Below the pieces are notes generated by a model that was given only the letters and a program-made list of their open reading frames with translations, was not told where the DNA came from and searched no databases. The translations under genes and the position numbers were made by a program. From positions 27,270,181 through 27,334,180 of the forward strand of contig NC_051442.1 of NCBI RefSeq assembly GCF_001649575.2: a stretch of DNA of 64,000 bases, given 5' to 3'. Positions 46,020 to 56,690 of this stretch are shown piece by piece. This DNA comes from Kryptolebias marmoratus. Lineage: Eukaryota; Chordata; Actinopteri; Cyprinodontiformes; Rivulidae. Positions within the stretch are counted from its first letter, which is position 1; each line of letters begins with the position of its first letter.

Positions 46020-46440
46020 AGAGGTGGACATCAGCTGCAGCAACGTCACCTAGAGGTCAAATCCCACAGCCAGTTGGGACCCTGGACTGAAAGCAAGAGC
46101 AGAACCAGCAGTGACAAATACCACAGAGCAGACCATCTACACAGGGACTGGCAGACCTGTTGTTACATCTTGATGTCCTGAACCGAACACTGTCATTTCT
46201 CATGGACACGGGGGCAACATGCTCCTTGAGCAGAAGACACCCTGCCCAATAAATCTGTGGATGTCGTGGGTCTCTCTCGGGTGAATCTGAAGCTGCCTCC
46301 AGAAAAAGAACTACCACTGTGTTTGAAAAGACAGCAGTTATGACATTCCACTTACTCCGGTCGTGTTCCAGGCTGTGACTATCTCATGAAACTAGGAGCC
46401 TCCATTTTTGTGCACACTCCCTGATGGATGCAGCTGCCTT
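46020..46440 (+). pseudogene. Endogenous retrovirus protease remnant
   Basis: A retropepsin active-site block reads LHLDVLNRTLSFLMDTGATC (about 46163-46222), with the catalytic Asp-Thr-Gly. A downstream block VDVVGLSRVNLKLP lies in a shifted frame, followed by a stop and DYLMKLGASIFVHTP near 46378-46422. This order (active site, flap-side strand, then the C-terminal helix 'LG') fits a retroviral pro gene. Frame changes and stops mark it as a dead fossil. Gag, the rest of pol and a 5' LTR are not seen nearby, so its link to the Env relic at 47870 is unproven. Confidence 0.65.
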
Positions 46441-47869
46441 GCTCCATGGCTACAGGACAGCCAAACACCAATACTTACAAAGATGGAGGTCTCCCAAGGC
46501 ACAAGCCTGTAGGACACATTTAGCGTTTATAAGATCTGTTTTTATCCCTTATTTTTCAAAACTTTACAGGAGAAAATAGTCAAAGCTTGTTTTATGATGC
46601 GAGCACTTACTACGTCACGTATTCTTAACGTACAATATAACGAAGATCAGATGTCTCACTCCGATTAGAGTTCAAAACCAAACATTCTAACAGATTTTAG
46701 CATACATTTTCTTAAACTAATTATTAACTATGAACTTAGTTATTACCTTTTGTATGTAACTTAGTCACGTAATGAACTTATTGCTGTCTTTGAATAAAAG
46801 GCAGCACACCCGCGGCTCAACTTTTCAATCAGGCAAACTTTCTGACAGACGGATGTGACGTCAGCCTCCATGGCGGGAGTTCCATGCTCCGGCGGCGGGA
46901 GGGTGGTGAAATGTAAACACAGCTGCATTCAGCAGCTCTTGTCGCAGGAGAGGTGCGCCCTGAACTGTCCTATCTCTTGTACTGAAGAGGAGCTACTGCG
47001 CATGTACAACTTTTAACGAGAGTCTATGGATAAAGATTTGGGGCGGAAATACGTCACCAATCAAACAACGTCGAAGAACGAAACAACTTTACTTATCATT
47101 AACTATAAAATATTTATCTTACACAACTAAAAATATATATACATATATTTCAAAATATTTTTAATGTACTATTTTTTTTTTTTTTTACATCTTATTCAAG
47201 GTAATGTGAGTGGTGGGGCGGCGCCCTAGCCCCCTTTATTGACCAGCCGCTGCTGCTTCTCAGTGCTGTTTTTCGGGATGTTTCTGAAACAGATGGCATT
47301 ACAAATATGGTTCTGTTTCAGAAAAAAGAGGGAGGGAGTAGCAGAAGCATTTTACTTTAATTTTGAATTTGAATTTTCTTCATCTTTAAAACTTGTTAAA
47401 CAAAAACAAAAGCAGAGGTCAATCAAAATCAGCTTTTTATGGCTGATGCAATATGCAACACCATTTTTATTTTATTTATAATTGTTGGTCATTATTATCT
47501 GACAAAATATAACAATAATTGACATGAACAAATAATATTTAGATCTTTCTAGCCTAAAAGAATTTAATTGTAGGTTACAGTAAGATGATTGTAGCTGCTG
47601 CTGCTAGATTCCCTGACATTTCTAACCCAGATCTCCCAAACATTTAAAACAGTTAAAACTGAAAAGATGAATAGAACAGTGAAATCATTTAAATGCTAAC
47701 CCCTATGTAACTGTAAAGATGCTTCTAAGCCATTATTTTTGTGTTTTGTTTTGTTTTACCACAAATGAAATAAAGCAAAACAAAGATGCACGCTTTGACT
47801 CTGTGACTCTTTTGTTTATTTTTTAATTATGTGTCATTTGAGCTCAATTTAATAAAAAAAACAACTATT
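46441..47869. other. No gene; a short CG-richer patch near 46850-47050
   Basis: 46800-47050 is richer in CpG (GCCTCCATGGCGGGAG, CGGCGGCGGGAGG), unlike its surroundings. It could be transposon-derived or promoter-like. Nothing coding is recognised. Confidence 0.4.
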
Positions 47870-48281
47870 AGGTCTGAAAAGGGGGAAGTATGCGCTATGT
47901 TTGGACATATGTGTTGTACTTTTATTCCCAACAATACAGCACCGGACGGTTCCGTGACCAAGGCGCTGGAGGGACTGAGGACTCTCAGCAAAACCATGCA
48001 TGAACACTCGGGGCTGGACAGCCCCTGGGACAGCTGGTTCACCGACATCTTCAGGAAGTGGAAGGCCCTGGCGATGTCTCTCTTTGTTTCTCTCACTACT
48101 TTTCTAGGTGTGCTGATTACCTGTGGCTGCTGCTATGTGCCCTGCATGAGATCTCTGATGGTGCGCTGTATCACCTCCATTGCTCGAGAAGGGAGGTGGT
48201 GAGAAGCCACCGGCCTATCAGATGGTGGCGAACGAGGGGGTGAACGAAGATGAAGGGATGGAGCTGTCATTGGTCGCCTAG
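47870..48281 (+). pseudogene. Endogenous retrovirus Env transmembrane subunit remnant
   Basis: The Env TM subunit anchors the envelope protein and mediates membrane fusion. This fragment starts abruptly at about 47870, just before the C-X6-C-C motif (CAMFGHMCC) typical of gammaretrovirus-like TM. It continues through an ectodomain stretch to a hydrophobic membrane segment (LAMSLFVSLTTFLGVLITCG) followed by Cys-rich juxtamembrane residues. The frame ends at 48202. Sequence resembling the rest of the cytoplasmic tail lies in another frame up to a stop at 48281, so there is a frameshift near 48190. Surface subunit, signal peptide and fusion peptide are absent. This is a non-functional relic. Confidence 0.85.
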
Positions 48282-49203
48282 TGAAACCATCAGCCAACTT
48301 AGCCATGCCGTAGTTATAATGTATAATAATGCTGTGTTAAGAATGAAACTGAAGAGTGACCAATCTGTGATTTTTTATATGACAATGAAAAATTAACAAA
48401 ATGATTTTTAGATGATAGACTTTTAATGATCAATTCATGATTTTTCTATATGGTATATTTTCAAAACGATGTGTTTATGTACTTGCTGTCAGGTGGGCAC
48501 AAGAGTAATACTAGAATAGCTGGTAGGTTCAATCATTAAAGGGAGAATGTATTAAGAGTAGTAGTAAGTAAGAGCCCCCTATTAGAGAGCTCAAACCCAT
48601 CAGTCGCGCACAGAGTAAGAAAGGTCGAGAGCCGTGTCGTCTCACTGATGGCGTCACAAAAATGTTGTAAGGTTATGAGCAGATGGGACTGAATTTAAGA
48701 ATAGATTACACTTCCTCGCTCGTTTGGCTACCTGATAGCAAGATAATATGAAAGTAGGGGTATAAGACCTATGGTTAGAGGATTGTGTCTCATAAACAAT
48801 TTGTTGTGCCTTTTGATCAATGTTTTTGAATATAATCAGGAGGGACAGACATGGTAAAGACGTCTGATCAGGAGTGATGTGCTGGTAACCTCTCCTCCCA
48901 AGCATAGGTGTTGATTTTTTACTAGTTTGTATCGATCTTCTACTACTTTTGAACAATGTAAGCTACTTAAGTATATACATGGTAATTTTGTTTGTTTCTC
49001 AGACTAGGGATAGTTCTTTTCTGTACAGGTGTACGTTGCGCTAAAGATGGCCGCTGCCACGGAGGGCTGGGGCGCCGTTGCTGTTTTACCTCGCATTAAA
49101 CATCTTGCCCTTGGGAATTTTCTGGCACGGGCAGCCCTGCACCTAGTAGGGATAGAGAGCTGTGTTTGAAGGTGGTCTCTTTTAGAGACCAAAAGGGGCA
49201 AAT
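48282..49203. other. Sequence between the Env relic and the LTR
   Basis: About 920 bp without recognised genes, longer than the usual gap between env and LTR. It has a CG-richer patch (GATGGCCGCTGCCACGG at about 49045) and ends in a polypurine stretch ACCAAAAGGGGCAAAT directly before the LTR, as expected of a plus-strand primer site. Confidence 0.5.
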
Positions 49204-49740
49204 TGTAAAATAGACGCTCTTGCCAGATAGAAACATGTATTAATGTACGTTTAAATTGAATCAAATGTATTAACATGTTGATGGCTGTAACTATGCACTG
49301 GTGAGGTCATGTGAGTTTATGGTGTGTGTGACTGCCTGCACCGGCTACAAGATAATGGAGACTGGGGGAGTCAGCTCAGTAGAAAACTGAAACCATCCTG
49401 AAGAAACCCAACTGCAGAAGACAGGAAAACAACTCCATATATGGCCCCGGACGGATGTCCAGACGAAGACGAGCCATTGTGTGTAATGTAGCATCTCTGG
49501 GTGGGGCAGCATGTTAAAACTGTTATGTTTTAGAGATCTCGCTCAGACGCGACTTGGGTTTTCCTATTATTCTGGCAAGGCGTCTCCTTTCAGCGCTGAA
49601 AGTAAATAAACTCTGTTCAAGCTTTAATGCAGACTCTTTGGCTGTTTTTTGACTCTCTGACTCCGTGCATCTTTTCGATCTCGAGTGAGGAGGTCTAGCA
49701 GGTTTTCCGGGTTTCTGTGAGTTTTTCTGACCTCGACACA
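49204..49740 (+). repeat. Retroviral LTR upstream of usp25
   Basis: It starts TGTAAAATAGACGC immediately after a polypurine tract and ends CTCGACACA, about 537 bp. AATAAA near 49606 and a C+T-rich downstream part fit R-U5. It is in the same orientation as usp25 and ends about 510 bp before the usp25 ATG. No second LTR exists in the window for comparison, so the edges are inferred. Confidence 0.65.
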
Positions 49741-49979
49741 TCATAAAGACACAAAAATTAAAAAATCATAAAAAACAACAACATACAGTCACTAAATGAG
49801 ATCCCAATACACATCCATATGATTCAAATGTAACTCTAAACAGGTGGGTTTTTAGCCTTGATTTTAAGGAACTCAGTGTTTCAGCTGTTTTGCAGTTTTC
49901 GCATCAAATAATTTATTGACATATTTAAATATATGTTCAAATTTTGTATCTATTATTATCCGCCAGTTGGAACTCCTGT

Positions 49980-50249
49980 CAAATGGCCTGTTTCAGTTTT
50001 CGTTCCCGGTGTGTTTTGGCCTCAGTGTGATTGGTTCAGGCAGACATGAGTAATCGATCCCTGCTCTCAACGGGCAGAGCAATGTTTTCATGCTGACGAG
50101 TTGCGCCAGTCACTCTACCATGGCGCCCATGTCGTCGTTTAAGGTGGGGACTTCGTAGCGTCCTGTTGTGTTTCGTTTCGGTGGAAAGTACAGCCTGTGT
50201 TTCGCTACTCCTGGTTTGAATTTTAATCACATTTACCTCCGAACCGGCC
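49980..50249 (+). promoter_or_regulatory. Likely usp25 promoter and 5' UTR
   Basis: The region is richer in CpG than its surroundings. It carries an inverted CCAAT box (ATTGGTT, 50030-50036) and ACCATGGCGCCCATG at 50118. No TATA box is obvious, as is usual for housekeeping genes. The transcription start cannot be placed. Confidence 0.45.
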
Positions 50250-50291
50250 ATGACCGTGGAGCAGAATGTCCTCCAGCAGCATTCTCAGAAG
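50250..50291 (+). CDS. usp25: Ubiquitin-specific protease 25, coding exon 1
   Basis: USP25 is a cysteine deubiquitinase that removes ubiquitin chains from substrates in immune signalling and ER-associated degradation. Exon 1 encodes residues 1-14, beginning MTVEQNVLQQ, the characteristic USP25 N-terminus; the paralogue USP28 starts differently. The ATG is preceded by GCC and followed by AC. The exon ends AG|GTAAGC in phase 0. The first intron is 7.7 kb (50292-58019) and contains repeat families A and B, an inverted retroelement pair and a DNA transposon. The protein is one residue shorter here than I recall for human, consistent with the later catalytic Cys falling at 177 rather than 178. Confidence 0.93.
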
Positions 50292-51064
50292 GTAAGCTTG
50301 GAGAAGATAACTTCACGGCCAGCTAACTTGAGCAGAACTGCGTTAGCTTCATAGTTTTTAGGGCTCGGAGAACGCGTAGAGTGTGTCTCGGCTCTGTGGT
50401 TAGTTAGGTTAATTTTAAATCGTCGGGATAGTGGTGCTGCTAGCTTTTCGCTCCAAAATAAATGTTTTGAACGCTTATGTAATATTACATTTCAGGAATA
50501 AGGCCTAAAGCTGCCCTGCTGTTTGCTTACGTTAGCTAACGGTGCTGCGTAAGTTAAACTCTGTTTGTGGAAGTTAGCTAACATTTACAATAGCTAGTCA
50601 TTTAAATATAATATAGCATTCTGCTTGGCAACCAGGAGACTCATGATGTCGTTTAGTTAAAACAAAAGCATGTTTTTTGACAGCCTGACCTGCTGTATCT
50701 CGTTTGTTTATGTTGTGTTCAAACGTTTTTTTCGGGGCGTTGCACTGAAGGCTTGAAGGTCTTGGGTTTACTAAAAAAGCGACAACGTCCAGTTCGAAAC
50801 AACCGATCTGTTCAGATGTTCAGATGTTTACTTGGTTCCTCATCGCGTACGTGATGTCTTTGTTTACAAAAAGCTTTGCCAGCGGCGACGGTGGAAATCC
50901 ACCCGAGTCCTGACGCTCGGCGGTCAGATGTCGAGCCAAGCGAGTGATGGTCCATAGCTGGGGAGACTTATTATTATGTTACATGTCATCATGGTCTCAT
51001 CTTACCACACTGCATGTACAGTCCCCCCCCCCGAGCTCAGGGGCCTACCGAGGCCCCCACACAG
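50292..51064 (+). other. Start of usp25 intron 1, no element recognised
   Basis: CpG-containing sequence follows exon 1, with the splice donor GTAAGC at 50292. No repeat is recognised before family A begins at 51065. Confidence 0.5.
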
Positions 51065-51590
51065 CTCTGGTTAGTTATCGCCCGCTGCCGAAGGCCAAAA
51101 GGCGGGCGATCATGTTTTTGCCTGCGTCTTGGGTGGTCGGTTGCCTGTCTGTTAGCAAAATATTTCACGAACCACTGGACGGATTTGAATGAAACTTGCA
51201 GAAGCAAATTCTTTGATCTACATTTACATCTGACTAACCTTTACAGTCAACCAAATTTGAGATGGCCAACACAGAACACTGAATGTAGAAAACACAGAAA
51301 TGGCGATAACTCAGTCCATTTCACGTGGTAGTCGCTAAGAGTCATCCCCAGCTCATACTCCCAGCGCTAACAGATCGCATGTGGTCTCGCAGTTTTGCAC
51401 CATATCGCACACAACCTTATTTTCGAGGTCTGACCAGAACAGCTGTTGTTAGAGGTGATTCGCTTGTCATGCCAGGAGCTTTTTCGGTTTCCTTGAGAAC
51501 TGAGAATCTGCACAAACATCTGGCATGAAAGGCAGCAGGCAATATGTATTCCTTCAACCAACACTAGGCCTTTATTTGTATAACATTTTG
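51065..51590 (+). repeat. Dispersed repeat family A, fullest forward copy
   Basis: It starts TTAGTTATCGCCCGCTGCCG with a small hairpin (CCCGC...GGCGGGCGAT), then CTGTTAGCAAAATATTTCACG, GGACGGATTTGAATGAAAC, GACTAACCTTTACAGTC, GCGATAACTCAGTCC, GTGGTAGTCGCTAAGAGTCA, CAGATCGCATGTGG and GCATGAAAGGCAGC, and ends CACTAGGCCTTTATTTG. It is used here to define the family's forward direction. Confidence 0.75.
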
Positions 51591-51599
51591 ACTTTCTGT

Positions 51600-51830
51600 T
51601 GTTTTAACGTTAGTTAAGGTAGTAACTAACTGAGCTGTGACTATTGGGGGGACTCAAAATTGTGAGAAAGTGTAGATTTTCTTAGCAGTCTTGCTGAACT
51701 CTGTGTGTTTGTGACCAAAAGATTGTCAAGCTGTGTGGGCGCCTTTTGAGCAGCCAGTTTTTGGAAGCCTCAGCCTGTTTTCATGTTCAGGGCTTATAAA
51801 ACTGTATACTTGCCATTTTAAAGATTCCAT
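51600..51830 (+). repeat. Dispersed repeat family B, copy
   Basis: CTGAGCTGTGACTATTGGGGGG, ACTCAAAATTGTGAGAAAGTG, GCAGTCTTGCTGAACTC, AAAACTGTATACTTGCC. It follows the family A copy directly. Confidence 0.6.
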
Positions 51831-52558
51831 CAATGACTCAAACCTAAACGTCGCAGTGCAACACCAACATTCTGATCTCCACAGCCAAACCATGAAGAAT
51901 AAAATATTAAAATACATATTGCAGACCACAGGTCTAAACTCGTAGGCAATTGTAGATCCCCATCTTATTTATAGAATTACACTTTTCTCATGGCTGTCAA
52001 AGCTGTTCAGGCCAGTGTTGTTTTAATCTGTTGGTAGGTGTGTTTGTTTTATGAAGCTGAGCTTCATCATGTGAGAGTTTTGTAAGTGTAGGGAGTGGTG
52101 CTGGTTTTCATGTAGTGACCTGTCATGCTAAAGGACTGTCCTGTCTTATTTTTGTCCTTGGCTTATTTTTCCGTAGTTCGTATTTTATGGTACCACCACA
52201 TTTTTTCATCTAAAAAGTGCTGTGATTTTTTTTTTTTTCACCCGAAGTTTCAGCTGGACAGCTTTTAGCTTGACTTAAACCAAACTTCACCTAAAACATG
52301 TGTAGATATATTAGTGTTTAGTGTGAAATATCTTATTCTGCACCTGAAGCTACAACATTTTTGACAAACTCAGGTCTTTGTTCTCCTGACATGTTTTCAG
52401 GTGGATGAGTTAGCTGAAATACTAAGGTAACGGTAGCTCACACCTCTGTTTTGAAACAACTGTTTGGTCGCCACATAGTTTCTTGCTATTGCAGTCAGTT
52501 GTGCCAACAAAACATACTGAAAGGTTTCCTGATTCACGCTCAGTAATCCAGGTGGAAA
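51831..52558. other. usp25 intron 1, nothing recognised
   Basis: No repeat end or exon recognised; AT-rich. Confidence 0.4.
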
Positions 52559-53289
52559 AATCTAACACGATTGAGTCAGGTCCTCTGGACAGTTACTTCT
52601 TTGATGATACATTTCGTCTTTTATCCAAAAGACTTCTTCAGTCTGAGGAACTGCAACTGGTTGATTTACTATCATTCTGAGTCATCTCTCTCACTCCAAC
52701 CCACCCGCCCCCCCCTTCCCTCCTTCTTATCTTAGTTAGTAATTCTTACGTCGGCTGTCTAGCGGGCCTGGGGTACTTTGAGAAAGTTCGGTACCGTTAG
52801 TTTTAGTATTGTCATGTTTTAGCTTTTTTAGCCTTCCTGTACATTTATTTTATTTGATTTTATCTTAGCTCATAGTTTAGATATTGTTAGATTGTTAGAT
52901 TCCTAATTGTTGTATAGTTCAGTTTTAACTTTATCATGATTTTATTTAGATTATTTTAGCTACTATTTTGACTCTCAACTCATGCTTAGATATGTCTGGT
53001 TTCGTGATTTTATTTAGATTATACAAGATTCCTTTAGGTTATACATGATTGATGTGTTTTTCTTTTTTTTTGTGTTTCATTATGTACCTGCTGTATTAGA
53101 TTCTGTTTTTGTTTCTGTTGTAAAGCGCTTTGGATCGCCTTGTTGCTGAAAAGCGCTATATAAATAAATCTCACTTCACTTCAGTTCACTATGTGAAGGA
53201 CTCTGACTGAAGAAGTCTTCTGGATAAAAGACGAAACGTATCATCTAAGAAGTAACCATCCAGAGGACCTGACTCAACCTTGTTAGATC
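52559..53289. repeat. Inverted pair of about 80-bp retroelement ends
   Basis: 52559-52639 and 53208-53289 are inverted copies (GAGTCAGGTCCTCTGGACAG / CAGAGGACCTGACTC; TCGTCTTTTATCCAAAAGAC / GTCTTCTGGATAAAAGACGA). The words AAAGACGAAACG and GAAGAAGTC match the retroelement-end class at 18420-18515. Between the arms lies GTAAAGCGCTTTGGATCG...AAAAGCGCTATATAAATAAA (53122-53170), the 3' tail of a common fish SINE/LINE. Confidence 0.75.
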
Positions 53290-53585
53290 CTGAAAAAGTA
53301 GTTCTTGGATGTTTAGGGTTTCCCCCAGTGTATTATAAGCCTGGCAGGCTGCCAGGCCTTGGTGAACTTGCCACTAGGCTAAGCTCTGCTTGTTTATTAT
53401 AAATACAGCATTTTCTATACACATTTTTTCCACCCGCACCCCAAAAACTGCTACCTTTATGTACCTCACTGCGCGAGGGTGCGCACGCCAACAGTGCCGC
53501 AATGGCGCTGTCCCTGCCCCTGTGCGAAGGCCCCGCGTGGTGTCACGTTGCGTGCCTTTCCTAGTAACTTGGTGCTCCGTTCAAA

Positions 53586-53743
53586 ATGGACGATTTTGGT
53601 GCTCTAGCGGAGCTGGTTCGCCTGCCTGTATCGGCATTTTATGATCCCTCTGTGAGAGATTACAAAGATAATCAAACAGTTCAAAACTCGTGGAAAGAGA
53701 TTACTGCTTCAGCTGATAAAAAGAGTGTTTATAGACTAGAGAG
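53586..53743 (+). CDS. MADF-domain first exon carried by the transposon
   Basis: ATG at 53586 (context AAAATGG) opens 52 codons ending at AGAG|GTAAGA, a strong splice donor. The peptide has the look of the start of a MADF/Myb-SANT-like DNA-binding domain: LAELVRLPVSAFYDPSVRDY followed by DNQTVQNSWKEI, where MADF domains have 'hhP.LYD....Y.d...r..aW.eI'. Without splicing the frame stops at 53748. The same peptide start recurs in copy 2 on the - strand, so it belongs to the element and not to usp25. MADF proteins usually bind DNA or chromatin; its role in transposition is inferred. Whether it is expressed is unknown. Confidence 0.55.
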
Positions 53744-54126
53744 GTAAGAAATATTAGTTTGATGATGGGCGAATCACAACTAAAGCAAATACGACAATGG
53801 AAGTCAAACTGAATGCTTCAAGTTTAAACATCCTCACTGTATCACAGCCAGAAACACAACAGTTCTTCCTCCTGAATACGTGCAGCCATATTTGATGTGA
53901 CAACCATCTGCTCTTTTTTTTACTGTATTTCCACTGGTTACGTAGCGTACTGCCCCTTGTCTTTTCGGAGAAAACTGCACCGATGTAAGCGCCAAGTCTA
54001 AACGCCTCCCCTGCACGCTCAGGTCCGCACGCTGTTTGCGGAGCCCTGCGTGACTAATGAGCCCTGAGGCCGAGCCACCTTCAGCTACCACTGGAGTTAG
54101 CAGGTCGCTGGAGCCACCGCAATAAA

Positions 54127-54197
54127 CTTTATCGGGATTAACCAAAGATGGTTAGTTGAGCTGAAATTCAGCAGATGGCTTAACAAGACCGAATATG
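54127..54197 (+). other. Second conserved exon-like segment of the transposon
   Basis: In one frame the segment reads INQRWLVELKFSRWLNKTEYG and is followed by GTATGC. Copy 3 has the same frame and a better donor (61223-61275, ...KTEYG|GTAAGC). The W...KF..WL pattern resembles the segment that precedes zinc-finger exons in hAT-related proteins. Both copies keep the frame despite base changes. A coding origin is plausible but not shown. Confidence 0.35.
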
Positions 54198-54743
54198 GTA
54201 TGCATGTTTTGTACTTAGTGAAAATATTATCCTTGTTTACCAGTAAAATGATGCTATTAAATATGGCATTAGATGTTTTGTTTTGTTGTTACATGTAGTG
54301 ATCCAACATGCAGCCTGTGGCACAAAAAGCACAGTACAGTACAGCATCTGTCTGTTTATCAGAGTTCTCTGTTGTTATTCATTGACCTTGATGTGAGATG
54401 TGTGTTGGTGCCTTGTTTGCACTTTTTCATTTGTTATTTAATTTATTTGTAAATGTGACTTAAATTATGATTCAAATTAGGCACAATCAATTAGTATTTA
54501 TTTTAATTGTGTTTTTGTTTAAAAAAAGTATTTAAAAAGTGCCTTTTTGTAAAACTGTAGTTGTGTAAATATTTGGCACAAATATCTTAAAATATCACAA
54601 TAAAAAGCCATATTTTCAACTTTCTTGTCAACTTTAATCTTTTTTTTTTTTTTTTTTACTAAATTACTGAAGGCCGGCAGTCGGCCAGCGAATGGCCACC
54701 TACCACCGAGCTTAGCCTCTTTTCTGGGGGAAACCCTGATGTT

Positions 54744-56429
54744 GTTTGGCTACTAAATTTGTCCATTGCGTTGAACATTGGAACTGCTAGACACTTACAG
54801 TAGACTTTTGTCTCAGCTCTATGTTACGAGGCCCCCTTTTCCCATCACAGGAGGCTACAGGAGCGGCCAAGATAGGCTCATTCATTGTGAACATCAAATG
54901 TGAAAGACACTTGTTTTCTTAAGAAAAATACACATATTCATAAATCTGTGACGTATGTTTCACAGCAAATTCAATTTTGAAAGTCCAATTCTACAACTTG
55001 TATTCCGCATCGCTGGAATGATAAGGCCTTCCACTGTTGTATTGTTTTTGTGAATTGCACTCTTTGACATACAAAACCATGCAGATTCCTGACCTGGATT
55101 TGGAAGGCCAGAGTCTGTAAGTTTGGGAAGCCTCAGAGTTGTCGTTGTTCGTGCTTTGCAGAGAATTCTTTCCTTAAGCTGCACTATAAGTGTTAACATG
55201 TCTGAGCGACTGCTTTTTGGTTGACTTGACCCAGAACAACCTGACTGACCAGTGAGGTGTAGTTCATGCCAATAAACCTGGTCCCATTAGTCCAAACAGT
55301 TCAGCTGTCAAGTTATTATCTAGAAAACTATACAAGGCAGGGGAATTCCTCTTCTAAAATGTCACATGTTTCAGTTTAGTATACTTGTATGATGTCAGTC
55401 CAAAGCCGAAGTAACCTCAGAACACAAACTTGTGCTTAATGCCATAAGTGTGTAATAGGGTTGAATGATAGGCTAAAGTTTTTTTTTTTATCATCAGTCC
55501 AACAGCTGACAATATAGTTGCAAAGTTGTGTTTAAGCTTTTTTTTTCTCTTGTTATTGAGGAACAGGACTGACAATCCCCAAAGAGTTGCTCTAAATTTT
55601 TGGTAAGAAATTTGCCCGATCTGTGTAACCAGCACCACACTGTTGTTAAAAGCTAAAAGCAGCTTTATCCACAAAGAATTGACAGGTGTTAAGGTTTTGA
55701 ATTGAATTGTATGAACTCTTGAAAGGAAAAGTTAAACTAGCCAAAATAAAGTGGAAAATAGTCCTTAAAATAGGAAAACTTCTGTTGATAGATTAATGGT
55801 CCATGGTCAGTAAAATATTTGTCCAATTGCCCAACCCTAGCATAGAACAACCATCTTTTTTAATAAATTCACTTTGCTGAACAGTGAATTAGTCATCTCC
55901 CTGTCTCTCTAACTGGCCTGATGCTGATTCAAAATATAGTTTAGGCTGGAAAATAAACAAATAAAAACAGTTAGATGTGTTTGACAGTAGATGATACACT
56001 GAAAAGACAAAAGGCTGTTCACAATATAGTTGGATAGTGTTCATCTTTTTGATAACTTCCTTCAAATTTTATTCAGATTGTACCCTGGTATGTGATATTA
56101 CCTTCTGCCTACATATGCTTTTCATGGTTTCTTATTCCTGCATGTAATTTAGAGTTTATAACAGATTTAGTGTTTAGACTAAACACTTTTAAAAATTGCT
56201 ATGACATTATAGAACAAAACAAATTTAACAACCGACCAGAAAAGCAGGTCATTATCAGCCTGCATTATTAGTTTGGTGGCTGCACTTCTCTGTAAAATCA
56301 TAATATAACTCTATCTGTAGAGATTAGGGATGCACTGATTCTGGTTTTGTGAGCCAAAACAGATTTCAGGTTCTTGTACAGCTGCCAAACTTGGACTTTT
56401 GGGACTAAAACTTGATAACTCTAGACTGA
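54744..56429. other. usp25 intron 1, nothing recognised
   Basis: AT-rich intronic sequence; the - strand frames here show no domain. Confidence 0.4.
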
Positions 56430-56690
56430 AAACAAGTAAATGGTAACTAGTACGCAAGTTATATTGCACCTTTTTAACCTCTCTAGGTTGTGCAAAGTGC
56501 TTTACAGAGTTTCTCATTCACCCACTCATATAGTGCTTTCATTTCTATACGTTTACTCTCCATATACAGTACTCACTCATACACCAGTTGAGCATATGTG
56601 TGGGCAGTGGGGAGTGCAATGTGTTGTCCAAGGACACTTTGGCACGCTGCAGAGCTGGGGATCAAACCCCAACCCTCTTTATGGGGTCAA
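56430..56690 (+). repeat. Common teleost interspersed repeat
   Basis: TTGTGCAAAGTGCTTTACAG, CATTCACCCACTCAT, TTGTCCAAGGACACTTTGGC and GGGGATCAAACCCC occur in the same order as in the interrupted copy at 19171-20520. Confidence 0.7.

Larger units (their letters stand above)
53314..54738 (+). mobile_element. hAT-like DNA transposon, copy 1, TSD ATGTT
   Basis: The element starts TAGGGTTTCCCCCAG (first base changed from C) and ends CTGGGGGAAACCCTG. The flanks are ATGTT at 53309-53313 and 54739-54743. At 1425 bp it is the longest of three copies in the usp25 introns (others 59613-60642 and 61043-61763). It carries an exon-like MADF segment and a second conserved exon-like segment, but no catalytic domain. 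CAGGG-type ends suggest hAT; the consistent 5-bp duplication is shorter than the usual 8. Confidence 0.88.
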
